A DNA stretch of 64,000 bases from Yersinia massiliensis CCUG 53443 (GTDB lineage Bacteria > Pseudomonadota > Gammaproteobacteria > Enterobacterales > Enterobacteriaceae): contig NZ_HE997645.1 of assembly GCF_000312485.1 (NCBI RefSeq), positions 319,354-383,353 on the forward strand, given 5' to 3'. The notes beneath the pieces are model-generated. The model ran no database searches. It saw only the letters and a list, made by a program, of their open reading frames with translations, and was not told the origin of the DNA. The stretch's first letter is position 1, and each line of letters starts with the position of its first letter. A program made the position numbers and the translations under genes. This document shows positions 29,895 to 40,017 of the stretch, in pieces.

Positions 29895-30940
29895 TGAAAA
29901 AAATCAAAGTAATGTGCGTGGATGACTCTACGTTAATACGTAATATCATGACCAGTATTGTCAACAGTCAACCTGATATGGAAATGGTGGCTGTGGCACT
30001 CGATCCCATCATCGCCCGTGATTTGATTAAGGTTCACAATCCAGATGTGCTGACATTGGATGTTGAGATGCCACGCATGGATGGGTTGGATTTTCTAGAA
30101 CGCCTCATGCGCCTACGGCCTATGCCCGTCATTATGGTTTCTTCGCTCACGAGCAAAGGATCTGAAATCACGCTGAGTGCGTTAGAACTGGGTGCCGTTG
30201 ATTTCATTACCAAGCCACAGATCGATCTGCAAAACAGCATGCGTCTTTACAGTGACCTCATTGCAGAAAAGATTCGTATGGCGGCGCAGGCACGGGTCTA
30301 TCGTCGCGACAGCCAAATGACAAAACCGAAAACGATTAAAACGCCCCTGTTTGGGAGTGAAAAGATCATTGCGATTGGTTCCTCAACGGGGGGAACGGAA
30401 GCCTTGCGTCATGTGCTAATGCCGATGCCGCTGACCTGTCCAGGGATAGTGATAGCACAACATATGCCACCTGGCTTTACCCACTCCTTTGCCGAGCGGC
30501 TCAATAAGATTTGCAGCATTTCAGTGAAAGAGGGCGAAGAAGGCGATCGCGTGTTGCCTGGCCATGCCTATATTTCCCCTGGCGGCAAGCACATGGAGCT
30601 GGTTCGCAGCGGTGCTAACTATCACCTGAGTCTTAACGAACGCCCTCCCCTCAATCGTCATCGTCCCTCGGTCGATATGCTGTTGCAATCCGTCGCCAAA
30701 ACAGCGGGTAAAAATGCCGTCGGTGCCATTCTCACGGGAATGGGGAATGACGGCGCACAAGGTCTGCTCGATATGCGTAATGCGGGAGCATGGACATTAG
30801 CTCAGAGCGAGAAAACCTGCGTGATTTACGGCATGCCGAGAGAGGCCGTTAAGTTAGATGCCGCCTGCGAAATTACCGACCTTGACCAAATCAGCGAACG
30901 TATTCTCAAAAATGTCTCGGGGCAAGCTCACCGTATTTAA
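29894..30940 (+). CDS. cheB: Chemotaxis response regulator methylesterase CheB
   Basis: 348 residues. The receiver domain has D56 in [12 protein letters not shown]. The methylesterase domain has the catalytic serine in [11 protein letters not shown], histidine in AQHMPPGFT and aspartate in GMGNDGAQG. It demethylates and deamidates chemoreceptors. It overlaps cheR by one base. Confidence 0.98.
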   Translation: MKKIKVMCVDDSTLIRNIMTSIVNSQPDMEMVAVALDPIIARDLIKVHNPDVLTLDVEMPRMDGLDFLERLMRLRPMPVIMVSSLTSKGSEITLSALELGAVDFITKPQIDLQNSMRLYSDLIAEKIRMAAQARVYRRDSQMTKPKTIKTPLFGSEKIIAIGSSTGGTEALRHVLMPMPLTCPGIVIAQHMPPGFTHSFAERLNKICSISVKEGEEGDRVLPGHAYISPGGKHMELVRSGANYHLSLNERPPLNRHRPSVDMLLQSVAKTAGKNAVGAILTGMGNDGAQGLLDMRNAGAWTLAQSEKTCVIYGMPREAVKLDAACEITDLDQISERILKNVSGQAHRI

Positions 30941-31000
30941 TGCCTCGCTTATTTGAGCGAGCGAAACGAAAACCAACTTTTATTCATTAGGAAAATAATC

Positions 31001-31390
31001 ATGGTAGACAAGAATTTACGTTTTTTGGTCGTTGATGACTTTGCCACTATGCGGCGCATTGTTCGTAACCTGCTCAAAGATCTTGGCTTCAACAATGTGG
31101 AAGAGGCTGAAGACGGGCACGATGCCCTTGGCAAACTGCGCGAATCATCATTCGATTTTGTGATTAGCGACTGGAACATGCCTAACCTCGATGGTCTGCA
31201 ACTGCTCAATGAAGTTCGTAAAGACCCGAACCTTAGCAGCCTACCCGTACTGATGGTCACAGCAGAAGCGAAAAAAGAAAACATTATTGCCGCCGCGCAA
31301 GCTGGCGCTAATGGGTATGTCGTCAAACCATTTACCGCCGCCACGCTAGAAGAAAAGCTGAATAAAATTTTTGAAAAACTGGGATGGTAA
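31001..31390 (+). CDS. cheY: Chemotaxis response regulator CheY
   Basis: 129 residues from the ATG at 31001 (AGGAAA 9 bases upstream); an upstream TTG frame extension to 30953 is not supported. Key residues D12/D13, D57, T87 and K109 are all present and at the same numbers as in E. coli CheY. The phosphorylated form binds FliM. It is 3 bp from cheZ. Confidence 0.98.
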   Translation: MVDKNLRFLVVDDFATMRRIVRNLLKDLGFNNVEEAEDGHDALGKLRESSFDFVISDWNMPNLDGLQLLNEVRKDPNLSSLPVLMVTAEAKKENIIAAAQAGANGYVVKPFTAATLEEKLNKIFEKLGW

Positions 31391-31393
31391 CTA

Positions 31394-32035
31394 ATGGATA
31401 CACAACCAACCGCACAACCTAAAGAAAACTTCCAAAGTATTTTTTCTCGAATTGGTCACCTGACTCGGCTCCTACGTGACAGCATGACTGACCTTGGACT
31501 CGATCGTGCCATCATGGATGCCGCTGAGGCGATCCCTGATGCTCGAGACCGCCTTAACTACATTGTGAGCAAGACGTCACAGGCGGCAGATCGTGCGTTG
31601 AATTGCGTTGAGATCGCACGTCCATTGCAGGACGAGCTCAACGAAAAAGCCCTCGCACTGACCTCTCGTTGGGACGAGTGGTTTGACGAGCCGGTAGAGA
31701 TGCCGGTGGCAAAAGAGCTGGTGAAAGACACTCGCTCATTTCTGGCACAGGCTCCCCTTATCGCCAGTCAAACGAATGAGCAATTAATGGAAATCATGAT
31801 GGCGCAGGATTTCCAAGACCTCACCGGCCAAGTTATTCAGCGGATGATGAAGCTCATTGAAGCGTTGGAAAAGGAGCTGATACAAGTCCTGGTGGAGAAC
31901 ATGCCCGAAGCCAATAACGCCACAGCCGAAAAACCAAACGAGCTCAAAAATGGCCCGCAAATCGACCAAAGTAAGGTCGGTATTGTCGCCTCTCAGGATC
32001 AAGTTGATGACTTACTTGAAAGCCTGGGCTTCTGA
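31394..32035 (+). CDS. cheZ: CheY-P phosphatase CheZ
   Basis: 213 residues. The active-site region MAQDFQDLTGQVIQRMMKLI contains the Asp-Gln pair used in CheY-P dephosphorylation. The C-terminal CheY-binding peptide QVDDLLESLGF is intact. It is the last gene of cheRBYZ; 113 bp separate it from flhB. Confidence 0.97.
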   Translation: MDTQPTAQPKENFQSIFSRIGHLTRLLRDSMTDLGLDRAIMDAAEAIPDARDRLNYIVSKTSQAADRALNCVEIARPLQDELNEKALALTSRWDEWFDEPVEMPVAKELVKDTRSFLAQAPLIASQTNEQLMEIMMAQDFQDLTGQVIQRMMKLIEALEKELIQVLVENMPEANNATAEKPNELKNGPQIDQSKVGIVASQDQVDDLLESLGF

Positions 32036-32148
32036 TACCTCTAAAGCAGGTAACCCCGTTCTGATGTCTCTGATCGTCGGAATAGGTTTGCCTATGTTGT
32101 TGCACGCGTTATTCGCGAAGCAGTTGAACGACTTTTGCGATTATCCCC

Positions 32149-33288
32149 ATGTCACAAGACAGTGATGTAGAAAAAACAGAAGACCCCACCCCCCATAAAC
32201 GGGAGAAAGCACGTAAAGAAGGACAGATTCCACGCTCTAAAGAGCTCACTTCTTTCATTATGTTGCTATTAGGGTGGTCATTAATGTTCACCGCGGGTGG
32301 GTTGATGGCGAGTCGTTTAGCGCAGTTACTTCAAACTGGGCTGAGATTCGATAGCGGTCTTGTTGCTGATGTGAATACGATGTTTTATCAGACCTACCAT
32401 CTGATAGGCATGATGGTCAGTGCCGCGTTGCCTTTTATGCTTGGACTCTTTATCACCGGTATTGCTTCGCCGCTGTTAATTGGTGGCTTGAATTTGAGTT
32501 CGAAATCTCTAAAGGTCGATTTAAAACGCATCTCTCCCATTTCTGGGCTAAAGCGCATGTTATCGGTCCAAGTGTTATCTGAGCTGTTAAAAGGGGTGCT
32601 CAAGGTAACACTGGTGGGTTGTGCCGGTGCATTCTTCTTCTATAAGAATAAAACTTATTTTATTCAGTTACTTAATGAACCGTTAAACGATGCGATGGCG
32701 GATGCCCTCACGCTGATTCTACGCGGTCTGTTGACGGTCATTATGTTTTTGCTGCCGGTCGCGGGCTACGACGTGTTTTACCAGTTCATGAGCAACCGGA
32801 AAAAACTACGCATGAGTCGCCAAGAGATCCGCGATGAATTTAAGCAACAGGAAGGGGATCCGCATGTTAAAGGGCGCATCCGCCAACTGCAACGCGCAGC
32901 GGCCCGCAGCCGCATGATGTCAGATGTTCCCAATGCAGACGTGATTGTGAATAACCCGACGCATTACTCCGTTGCACTGTCATATCAGGAAAAAGGCATG
33001 TCAGCGCCAGTGGTACTCGCCAAAGGTGCAGGCGAAATTGCGTTACGTATTCGTGAATTGGGTCAACAACATTCCATCCCGATGCTAGAAGCACCAACAC
33101 TGGCTCGCGCCCTCTATCGGCATTGTGAGCCGGGTGAACAAATACCGGCGACACTTTATAGCGCCGTAGCAGAAGTACTTGCTTGGGTTTATGGCATTAA
33201 GCGTTGGCGCAATAACGGCGGAATCAAGCCGAAAGTGCCTAGCCAACTGCCCGTTCCACCCAATATGGATTTTCAAACCAGAGAGTAA
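32149..33288 (+). CDS. flhB: Flagellar export switch protein FlhB
   Basis: 379 residues. Four transmembrane helices (about 30-210) and a cytoplasmic domain. The autocleavage site NPTH is at residues 269-272, the same numbering as E. coli FlhB. It changes export specificity from hook to filament with FliK. It is followed after 6 bp by flhA. Confidence 0.98.
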   Translation: MSQDSDVEKTEDPTPHKREKARKEGQIPRSKELTSFIMLLLGWSLMFTAGGLMASRLAQLLQTGLRFDSGLVADVNTMFYQTYHLIGMMVSAALPFMLGLFITGIASPLLIGGLNLSSKSLKVDLKRISPISGLKRMLSVQVLSELLKGVLKVTLVGCAGAFFFYKNKTYFIQLLNEPLNDAMADALTLILRGLLTVIMFLLPVAGYDVFYQFMSNRKKLRMSRQEIRDEFKQQEGDPHVKGRIRQLQRAAARSRMMSDVPNADVIVNNPTHYSVALSYQEKGMSAPVVLAKGAGEIALRIRELGQQHSIPMLEAPTLARALYRHCEPGEQIPATLYSAVAEVLAWVYGIKRWRNNGGIKPKVPSQLPVPPNMDFQTRE

Positions 33289-33294
33289 AAACTG

Positions 33295-35406
33295 ATGGCA
33301 AATATCGCCAGCAAATTACGTTTACCGAATTTAAAACAGACGCAGTGGCAGATTCTCGCTGGGCCTGTTCTGATCATGATGATCCTCGCGATGATGGTGC
33401 TGCCATTACCGCCTCTCGTGCTGGACGCCTTTTTCACGTTTAATATTGTTCTGTCGTTGATGATCTTGCTGGTCACCATGTTTAACCAGAACACGCTCGA
33501 GTTTTCAGCATTTCCGACCGTGCTACTCTTCTCGACATTGTTAAGGTTAGCGCTAAACATTGCATCAACTCGTGTCATCTTGATGGACGGACACACCGGC
33601 CCAGCGGCCGCCGGTCACGTGGTTGAAGCATTTGGCCACTTTTTGGTGGGTGGCAACTTCGCCATTGGTATCGTGGTTTTCGCCATTCTGATCATCATTA
33701 ACTTTATGGTCATAACCAAAGGTGCGGGGCGTATCGCCGAAGTGGGTGCTCGCTTCGCCTTAGATGGTATGCCCGGTAAGCAAATGGCTATTGATGCCGA
33801 CCTTAACGCGGGCTTGATTGGGGAAGCGGAAGCGCGCAGCCGTCGTAAGGATGTCACCCAAGAAGCGGATTTTTACGGCTCGATGGATGGTGCCAGTAAA
33901 TTCGTTCGCGGTGATGCAATCGCTGGGCTATTAATCATGGCAATTAACATGATAGGTGGCCTAATCATTGGTATGGTTCAGCACGATATGAGCTTTGCTC
34001 AAGCCGGTGAAACCTACACGTTGCTGACCATCGGCGATGGGCTGGTTGCGCAGATCCCTGCATTGATTATCTCAACGGCGGCGGGCGTTATCGTTACCCG
34101 TGTCTCTACCGAGCAAGACGTCGGCGAACAAATGGTTGGGCAATTGCTCACCAATCCGCGCGTCATGGTACTTGCTGCCATGGTCGTTGGTCTGCTGGGG
34201 ATGATCCCGGGTATGCCTAACTTTATCTTTCTACTCTTTACTGCCTCACTACTGGCACTCGCTTGGTGGTTGCGTGGGAATGAAGAAAAAGAAGCAGCAA
34301 ATCCGAAGCGCACTAATGCCAAAGAAGAGGCGGCAAAAGAAAGAGCAGAAGAAACGCAATCGACTGAGGCCTCTTGGTCTGATGTACAGATGGAAGACGT
34401 GCTCGGGCTGGAAGTCGGTTACCGTCTCATTCCGATGGTAGACAGTAAACAAGAAGGGCAGCTACTGACACGTATTCGTGGCATCCGTAAGAAATTCGCA
34501 CAGGATATGGGTTTTCTGCTGCCATCAGTGCATATCCGCGACAATCTAGACCTCGCCCCCACCGCTTATCGCCTCTTACTTAAAGGGGTCGAAATTGGTC
34601 GTGGCGAAGTCCAGCCAGAACGCTGGATGGCCATCAACCCTGGCTGCGCCGAAGGCGAATTGGCGGGTACGCCTTGTCAGGACCCCGCTTTCGGATTGCC
34701 AGCCTACTGGATTGACGAGGTGCTACGCGAGCAGGCTCAAACACTGAGCTATACCGTTGTCGACCCAAGTTCAGTGATTGCTACGCATCTGAATCATCTG
34801 ATCATCCTACACACAGATGAACTGTTTGGCCGCCAAGAAACACAGATGCTGCTCGAAAGGCTGACCAAAGAGATGCCCAAGCTGGTGGAAGATGTTATCC
34901 CCGGTATTGTCTCACTCACGTTGTTCCACAAAGTCTTGCAAAATTTGCTCGCCGAGCGAGTTTCCATTCGCGATATGCGCACTATTGTCGATACCTTAGC
35001 GGATTTTGCTGGCAACATGACCGACCCTGATGACTTGACCTCTCAAGTGAGAATACGCCTTGGTCGAGCCATCACTCAGCAGTGGTTCCCCGGTAGTGAC
35101 GAATGCCAAGTCATTGGGTTGGACACCACGTTAGAACGCCTGCTTATCCAGTCAATCCAGAATAATACGGCGATAGAACCCGGCATCGCCAACAATTTAC
35201 TGTCACAAACTGAACAGGCGATAACTCAGCAAAACTCGCTGAGACTCACCCCCGTGTTACTGGTTAATCCGTTACTACGCGTGATGCTCTCTCGTTTCTT
35301 GCGCCGATCGCATCCGCAATTGGTGGTGCTTTCTAGCATGGAAATCAGCAGCACTCGCACAGTCCGCGTGACTGCCGTGATCGGTGGCGAAAAGGAAAAT
35401 ATCTGA
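33295..35406 (+). CDS. flhA: Flagellar export protein FlhA
   Basis: 703 residues. N-terminal membrane half with eight helices and the FHIPEP region (RIAEVGARFALDGMPGKQMAIDADLNAGLI). A charged linker (about 325-360) leads to the cytoplasmic ring domain that binds chaperone-substrate complexes. It overlaps the flhE start by one base. Confidence 0.98.
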   Translation: MANIASKLRLPNLKQTQWQILAGPVLIMMILAMMVLPLPPLVLDAFFTFNIVLSLMILLVTMFNQNTLEFSAFPTVLLFSTLLRLALNIASTRVILMDGHTGPAAAGHVVEAFGHFLVGGNFAIGIVVFAILIIINFMVITKGAGRIAEVGARFALDGMPGKQMAIDADLNAGLIGEAEARSRRKDVTQEADFYGSMDGASKFVRGDAIAGLLIMAINMIGGLIIGMVQHDMSFAQAGETYTLLTIGDGLVAQIPALIISTAAGVIVTRVSTEQDVGEQMVGQLLTNPRVMVLAAMVVGLLGMIPGMPNFIFLLFTASLLALAWWLRGNEEKEAANPKRTNAKEEAAKERAEETQSTEASWSDVQMEDVLGLEVGYRLIPMVDSKQEGQLLTRIRGIRKKFAQDMGFLLPSVHIRDNLDLAPTAYRLLLKGVEIGRGEVQPERWMAINPGCAEGELAGTPCQDPAFGLPAYWIDEVLREQAQTLSYTVVDPSSVIATHLNHLIILHTDELFGRQETQMLLERLTKEMPKLVEDVIPGIVSLTLFHKVLQNLLAERVSIRDMRTIVDTLADFAGNMTDPDDLTSQVRIRLGRAITQQWFPGSDECQVIGLDTTLERLLIQSIQNNTAIEPGIANNLLSQTEQAITQQNSLRLTPVLLVNPLLRVMLSRFLRRSHPQLVVLSSMEISSTRTVRVTAVIGGEKENI

Positions 35407-35819
35407 TGATCAGAAAAATCATACCCACTCTGGCCGCACTTTTATTGCCCTACACCTCTCAGGCCGCGACACCAGGTTCTTGGAGCAAAGAGAGTGCTGG
35501 CGGCCATGTGAGTGTTGGCCGCCAACTGATGCTGGGCCAACCATTACATGCCCCAGAGTCAGTCCCCAGAACGGCGAGAGCCACCCGTATCCAGTGGCAT
35601 ATCTCATTGCTGACCACAACGCTGCCCCCGAATTTACAGATAAAGCTCTGCCATGCGAGTGCCTGTCGGCAGCTAGATGGACTTTCTGGTAAATTCACGC
35701 CGGATCCTTCATGGCCCGCTAACGGCAGCTACTATTTTATTTATTCCGTTGCAACAATAGGACAACTCCGCCCCCCGCTACGAGTGGTCAATAACGGAAT
35801 CACTGTTAATTATCATTGA
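35406..35819 (+). CDS. flhE: Flagellar protein FlhE
   Basis: 137 residues with a signal peptide (1-20, ending SQAA). The periplasmic body includes GSWSKESAGGHVSVGRQLML and IQWHISLL, typical of FlhE, a protein restricted to enterobacterial-type flagella that guards against proton leak through the export gate. Its stop codon lies in a 20-bp tandem duplication (35808-35847). Confidence 0.93.
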   Translation: MIRKIIPTLAALLLPYTSQAATPGSWSKESAGGHVSVGRQLMLGQPLHAPESVPRTARATRIQWHISLLTTTLPPNLQIKLCHASACRQLDGLSGKFTPDPSWPANGSYYFIYSVATIGQLRPPLRVVNNGITVNYH

Positions 35820-35847
35820 GGGCGGGTAATTATCATTGAGGGCGGGA
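35808..35847. repeat. 20-bp tandem duplication over the flhE stop codon
   Basis: AATTATCATTGAGGGCGGG plus one base is present twice head to tail (35808-35827 and 35828-35847), differing only in the last base. The first copy contains the functional TGA of flhE, the second a duplicate of the last codons and stop. Confidence 0.92.
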
Positions 35848-35859
35848 ATTAAGAATGGG

Positions 35860-35895
35860 AAGGCGATTCTCGTTTCGTGGAATGGAAATCGCCTT
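35860..35895. terminator. Bidirectional terminator between flhE and fliT
   Basis: A perfect 9-bp stem AAGGCGATT / AATCGCCTT encloses an 18-base loop in the gap between the converging flhE and fliT genes. The position suits a shared terminator; the U tract is poor. Confidence 0.5.
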
Positions 35896-35939
35896 AATAC
35901 CGTTATCAACCGATCAATCCTCAACAAGCGATTAATCAA

Positions 35940-36302
35940 TTAAGTCGACATTATTGACATATATTGCGCGTTATAAAGCTGGCTACATTGATTACCATGG
36001 TGCAAGGCTGACATATTCTTCTGCAAAGATGAAAGTTGGCCTTTTAATCTATCGGCGATCTCTTTGTCATTTTTTTGCAAACATTGAATAACCTCACGCA
36101 GTGAGTTTTTTTCCTCAACAGTGAATTCGTTTTCATGAGAGGTTAACGCTTGCGGGAGATTTCCAAATATATCCTGAAGCAGAGTCACATATTTTTCAGC
36201 GAGCTCAGTCACGTCATCCCATTGCTCCTCACGCACTGCCTCAAGCAAAATAAGGTTCTTTTGATAACTTTCCTGAAAACAGGTGATAACGGTATTAGAC
36301 AT
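35940..36302 (-). CDS. fliT: FliD export chaperone and FlhDC regulator FliT
   Basis: 120 residues, all helical, with the FliT pattern ITCFQESYQKNLILLEAVREEQWDDVTELAEKYVTLL. In Salmonella FliT chaperones the cap protein and, when free, inhibits FlhDC. Third gene of fliDST, 8 bp after fliS. Confidence 0.92.
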   Translation of the reverse strand: MSNTVITCFQESYQKNLILLEAVREEQWDDVTELAEKYVTLLQDIFGNLPQALTSHENEFTVEEKNSLREVIQCLQKNDKEIADRLKGQLSSLQKNMSALHHGNQCSQLYNAQYMSIMST

Positions 36303-36310
36303 AATTAGCC

Positions 36311-36700
36311 TCAGTGCTGATATTCAATTTCTTTCCATGTCGCCGCGAGATCCATCAATAACTCATCTACTTGAGTCAGTTTATCCGGATCATTCTCTAA
36401 ATTAGCCATAAGTAAGGTGCGAGACATATATTCGTATAGGCTTTCTAAGTCACCCGTAATCGATTCATCTACATCATGATCCAGCGACGCCCGTAGGCCA
36501 TTATCAATAATATTAATCGCTTTAGAGAGCATTTCACCGCGTTTAGCCACATTACCGTTAGCGAAATAGATTTTTGCACGCAAAATAGCGTTATGAGCGC
36601 CATCAAATAGCATGGTAATCAGTTGATGTGGCGTTGCACCGGAAAGCTTGCTCTGCAGGTCAACCTGCGCGTAACCGTTAGACCCGTGAGATGTGTACAT
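36311..36700 (-). CDS. fliS: Flagellin export chaperone FliS
   Basis: 129 residues from the ATG at 36700, chosen because GGAG lies 8 bases upstream and the protein then begins MYTSHGSNGYAQVDLQSKLSGA, the standard FliS start. A longer frame would overlap fliD. ATPHQLITMLFDGA and YEYMSRTLLMANLENDP are signature parts. It prevents premature flagellin polymerisation. Confidence 0.97.
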   Translation of the reverse strand: MYTSHGSNGYAQVDLQSKLSGATPHQLITMLFDGAHNAILRAKIYFANGNVAKRGEMLSKAINIIDNGLRASLDHDVDESITGDLESLYEYMSRTLLMANLENDPDKLTQVDELLMDLAATWKEIEYQH

Positions 36701-36752
36701 TCTTAGCTCCGTAGAAAGGCAGGAGTCTCCTCCTGCCGAGAAAGTTGATGAA

Positions 36753-38234
36753 TTAAAGCGTTGAGATAAGCGCACCAAGCTGGTTACTGACACTGTTTAA
36801 TTGCGCCATGGTTTTATCGAGATTCTGGAATTGAACCCGATAACGTTCCACCTGCGCATCAATCAGTGCCTGCGTTTTCTCAATCTGAATTTTTACCACA
36901 TCCACTTGGCCGTTTAAGCTGTCTGTGGTCGCTTTGATGGAGCCATCAATTTTGTTTTCTGCATCGCCGGTAAAGTTGGTGATGATGCCGCTTAACTTGC
37001 TAGCCAGCCCCTCATTACCATTACGATCCATGAAGATATTGGCAACATCATCTGGATTCGTCGCAATGGCTTCATCCAGTTTGGCTTCATCAAGTGTCAT
37101 CATGCCGGTGGATGAGTCAATTTTAATCCCGATGTCGGCCAATGAACTGTACTGGGCATTACTGTCACCATAAACGCCGTTAACGGTATATTTGATGTCA
37201 TTCACCATACCGCGCAGCATCGAATCACCCATCAGAGCACCGTTCTCTGGATTAGGGGTTTGGACACCGCTATCTCCCAGCCCTACCGAGTCGTTCGGAA
37301 CATATTTACTGGCAGAGTTGGTTTGAGTCATTAACGCATTATATTGCGCCACAAAATCTTTAATGCTGGTTTTGACCTGCGACGTATCTTGCGTCAGTGT
37401 CAGCTTTTCTGATTTTCCCTCTTCAGAAACCGCTTTTAGCTCAAGGGTAACGCCAGTCAGGATATCGTTAATGTTGTTGCTAGGGCGGGTATAATTACTG
37501 CCATCGACACGCAGTTTCGCATCCTGAGCATCGGCAACCGCCGTCATGCGATCGTTACCACCACGTCCACCGGGGATGAGATTCCCATCTTCATCAACGT
37601 GTTTTCCGCCGTCTTCAACGTGCAAAAAGTCATCCAGCGTATCATCGCCTTCAACTCGCACGCTCATCTCGCCATCAACACCGGTATTTTTTGAGCTAAG
37701 AACTAACTGATAACCATCATCGCTACGCTGTACACTGGCGCTAACGTCGCCATCTTCCTTATTGATTGCCTTAGCAATCTGATGCAATGAGGTTTCATCA
37801 TCTTTCAGCTCGACTCTCATTTCAGAGCCATCTTTCTGCGTGATGATTAACGTGCGGTTGTTATCGTCAGTCTTTGACCCTTGGGCAGCATCAGCACTAG
37901 GCACCGCTTCCGTTTTCAACTTGTGTGACGCCGCAAGCTGAGTCACTGTCACATCATGCGTATCGGCATAAGCACCGGACGTTGCCGTCGCTGTAAACGC
38001 CTTATTGTTACTGACGCTCAAGGTATTAAAGGCATCAACTTGCAGCGTTTTTACGCTTTTATTGAGGGCATCTAACGAACTGGAAATCTGCCCCCAAGCT
38101 GAAATCTTGGCTTCGTAGCTCGCTTGTAGATTGGTATAGGGCTTAAGTCGCATTTGTTCGCTGACTTTGAGCGCTTCTAGCATGCCAGCCGTATCAAGCC
38201 CTGAGCCTATTCCTAATGAAGTTAATGAAGCCAT
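36753..38234 (-). CDS. fliD: Flagellar filament cap protein FliD
   Basis: 493 residues. The N-terminus ASLTSLGIGSGLDTAGMLEAL and the C-terminal coiled coil (VERYRVQFQNLDKTMAQLNSVSNQLGALIS) are conserved; the middle is variable. Five copies cap the growing filament. It begins the minus-strand fliDST operon, 41 bases downstream of a sigma-28 promoter candidate. Confidence 0.98.
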   Translation of the reverse strand: MASLTSLGIGSGLDTAGMLEALKVSEQMRLKPYTNLQASYEAKISAWGQISSSLDALNKSVKTLQVDAFNTLSVSNNKAFTATATSGAYADTHDVTVTQLAASHKLKTEAVPSADAAQGSKTDDNNRTLIITQKDGSEMRVELKDDETSLHQIAKAINKEDGDVSASVQRSDDGYQLVLSSKNTGVDGEMSVRVEGDDTLDDFLHVEDGGKHVDEDGNLIPGGRGGNDRMTAVADAQDAKLRVDGSNYTRPSNNINDILTGVTLELKAVSEEGKSEKLTLTQDTSQVKTSIKDFVAQYNALMTQTNSASKYVPNDSVGLGDSGVQTPNPENGALMGDSMLRGMVNDIKYTVNGVYGDSNAQYSSLADIGIKIDSSTGMMTLDEAKLDEAIATNPDDVANIFMDRNGNEGLASKLSGIITNFTGDAENKIDGSIKATTDSLNGQVDVVKIQIEKTQALIDAQVERYRVQFQNLDKTMAQLNSVSNQLGALISTL

Positions 38235-38274
38235 GACATTCTTCCCTCTCGAATATAAAGTTTTATACTTATAA

Positions 38275-38301
38275 ACATCGGCCCAGCAGATTAAAGCTAA
38301 A
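38275..38301 (-). promoter_or_regulatory. Sigma-28 (FliA) promoter for fliDST
   Basis: Minus strand: -35 TTTAGCTT (38294-38301), 11-bp spacer, -10 GCCGATGT (38275-38282). It fits TAAAGTTT-N11-GCCGATAA at 5/8 and 6/8 and lies 41 bases before the fliD ATG. Confidence 0.75.
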
Positions 38302-38348
38302 GATCAATATGGCTCAAATTAGGAAAAAATTAATCATTAGACCTCGCG

Positions 38349-38411
38349 ATTAGCCAACAAGATGCATTTAGCCAACAAAAGACATTTAATCCACAAACCA
38401 CATTTAACCCG
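38349..38411. repeat. 18-bp imperfect tandem repeats in the fliD-fliC intergenic region
   Basis: Three units of 18 bp with consensus TTTAGCCAACAAAAGACA (38349-38366, 38367-38384, 38385-38402) and a partial fourth. The region is noncoding, between two divergent sigma-28 promoters. No function is evident. Confidence 0.8.
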
Positions 38412-38629
38412 ACTTGAAACGGCTATTCCTTCTATATAGATAAGAGAGAAAACATTATATAGAAGGCCAGAATATCACCATCGATATAAAAGCAGTCAAA
38501 AATGACGCCAATTAAGTGCAATAAAATTAAAACAAAAATTAAATGAATAAAAACACTGATATCTCTATCGTTATTCATTGTTATTAACTCTAAATCGACA
38601 GATATTGCGAAATTTATTGTCATCGGATA

Positions 38630-38656
38630 TTCAGTTAATTTTTCTCACACCGATAT
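38630..38656 (+). promoter_or_regulatory. Sigma-28 (FliA) promoter for fliC
   Basis: -35 TTCAGTTA (38630-38637), 11-bp spacer, -10 ACCGATAT (38649-38656), 88 bases before the flagellin ATG. The -35 octamer is identical to that upstream of flgM, and the -10 octamer to that upstream of flgK. Confidence 0.78.
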
Positions 38657-38744
38657 ATTTAATACGTGATGCACTGAATCATCGCTGTATTACTAATTAC
38701 TTATTTATCGCAAGCCCAACAAGTAAACGTATAGAGGAAATAAT

Positions 38745-39848
38745 ATGTCACAGGTAATTAACACCAATGCCATGAGCCTGGTTGCACAGAACAACCTGAA
38801 TAAATCCCAGTCAGCTCTGGGCACCGCAATTGAGCGCCTGTCTTCTGGTCTGCGTATTAACAGTGCGAAAGACGATGCTGCGGGTCAGGCGATCAGTAAC
38901 CGCTTCACGGCCAGTATTAATGGCCTGACCCAAGCATCTCGTAATGCTAACGATGGTATCTCTTTAGCGCAAACGACTGAAGGTGCATTGAATGAAATCA
39001 ATGATAACTTGCAGAACATCCGTCGTCTGACTGTTCAGGCCTCTAACGGTACCAACTCTGAATCTGACCGTCAGTCTATCCAAGACGAAATTGATCAGCG
39101 TTTATCAGAAATCAACCGTATCTCTGAACAAACAGAGTTCAACGGCGTGAAAGTCCTGAGCAAAGATCAAACCTTGAGCATTCAAGTGGGCGCTAACGAT
39201 GGCCAAACCATTGATATCAACTTGAGCCAGATGAATGCCACGACTTTAGGCATGGGTGGCTTCGATGTTGGCGCTGCGGGTAATGTTTCGCTGGCAAGCC
39301 TGGGTAGCGATGTAAAAGACGCTGATGGCAATGTCACGCAGATGACCAAAGAGTCTCTGGAAGAACTGAATGATGCCCTTTTCGGCGCAGGTAACACAGG
39401 TACCATTTACACCCTGACCGGTGAAAATGGCGAAACTGTCTTCTTGGGTATCGATCCCAAAACTGGTGAAGCTCAAGTCATCACCGCAGAAGTCGAAATT
39501 GATGAAGATGGCCTTGTCGCAGATACCATTACTTTTGGTACCGCTGTGGACGCGACTGCCGCACAAGTTTCACAGGCTACCCTGCTGAACACCGTTGACG
39601 CTGCACTGGCCCAAGTAGATGAATTACGTTCTAGCCTGGGTGCTGCTCAGAACCGTTTCTCTTCTGTTATCAGCAACTTGGACAGCACTGTAAACAACCT
39701 GTCTGAATCTCGCTCTCGTATTCTTGATGCCGACTTCGCTGCCGAAGTGTCTAACATGAGCCGCGCGAATATCTTGCAATCAGCGGGTACAACAGTATTG
39801 GCGCAAGCAAACCAAGTTCCACAGAACGTGTTATCTCTGCTGCGTTAA
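38745..39848 (+). CDS. fliC: Flagellin
   Basis: 367 residues. Conserved N-terminal D0/D1 region ([39 protein letters not shown]) and C-terminal D1/D0 ([31 protein letters not shown]) flank a short variable centre (about 170-280). It is the filament subunit. GGAAATAA-type ribosome site precedes the ATG. Single flagellin gene in this window, followed by a strong terminator. Confidence 0.98.
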   Translation: MSQVINTNAMSLVAQNNLNKSQSALGTAIERLSSGLRINSAKDDAAGQAISNRFTASINGLTQASRNANDGISLAQTTEGALNEINDNLQNIRRLTVQASNGTNSESDRQSIQDEIDQRLSEINRISEQTEFNGVKVLSKDQTLSIQVGANDGQTIDINLSQMNATTLGMGGFDVGAAGNVSLASLGSDVKDADGNVTQMTKESLEELNDALFGAGNTGTIYTLTGENGETVFLGIDPKTGEAQVITAEVEIDEDGLVADTITFGTAVDATAAQVSQATLLNTVDAALAQVDELRSSLGAAQNRFSSVISNLDSTVNNLSESRSRILDADFAAEVSNMSRANILQSAGTTVLAQANQVPQNVLSLLR

Positions 39849-39875
39849 TTTGTTTCGAGTTATTCATCATTATTT

Positions 39876-39904
39876 CCGGCGGCGCAAGTCGCCGGTTTTT
39901 TTTT
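39876..39904 (+). terminator. Rho-independent terminator after fliC
   Basis: CCGGCG (39876-39881) pairs with CGCCGG (39890-39895), 8-base loop, followed at once by a run of nine T. A classic intrinsic terminator. Confidence 0.92.
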
Positions 39905-40017
39905 ATCTGGTCGCAACCATTTCATTATTTAAGGCCATGTCGCCTTGTCCTATTTTGTAAGTTAGCTTCCTTATTTTTTCGCTGAGCCACTGATTAATAT
40001 TAATGAGAGATAGGTAC

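Noticed and set aside
36701-36793. Longer FliS N-terminus overlapping fliD
   Set aside because: The standard FliS start with a ribosome site lies at 36700.
39961-40017. Sigma-28 promoter for the chemoreceptor gene
   Set aside because: A GTAAGTTA segment occurs nearby but the sequence 11 bp downstream does not resemble the -10.
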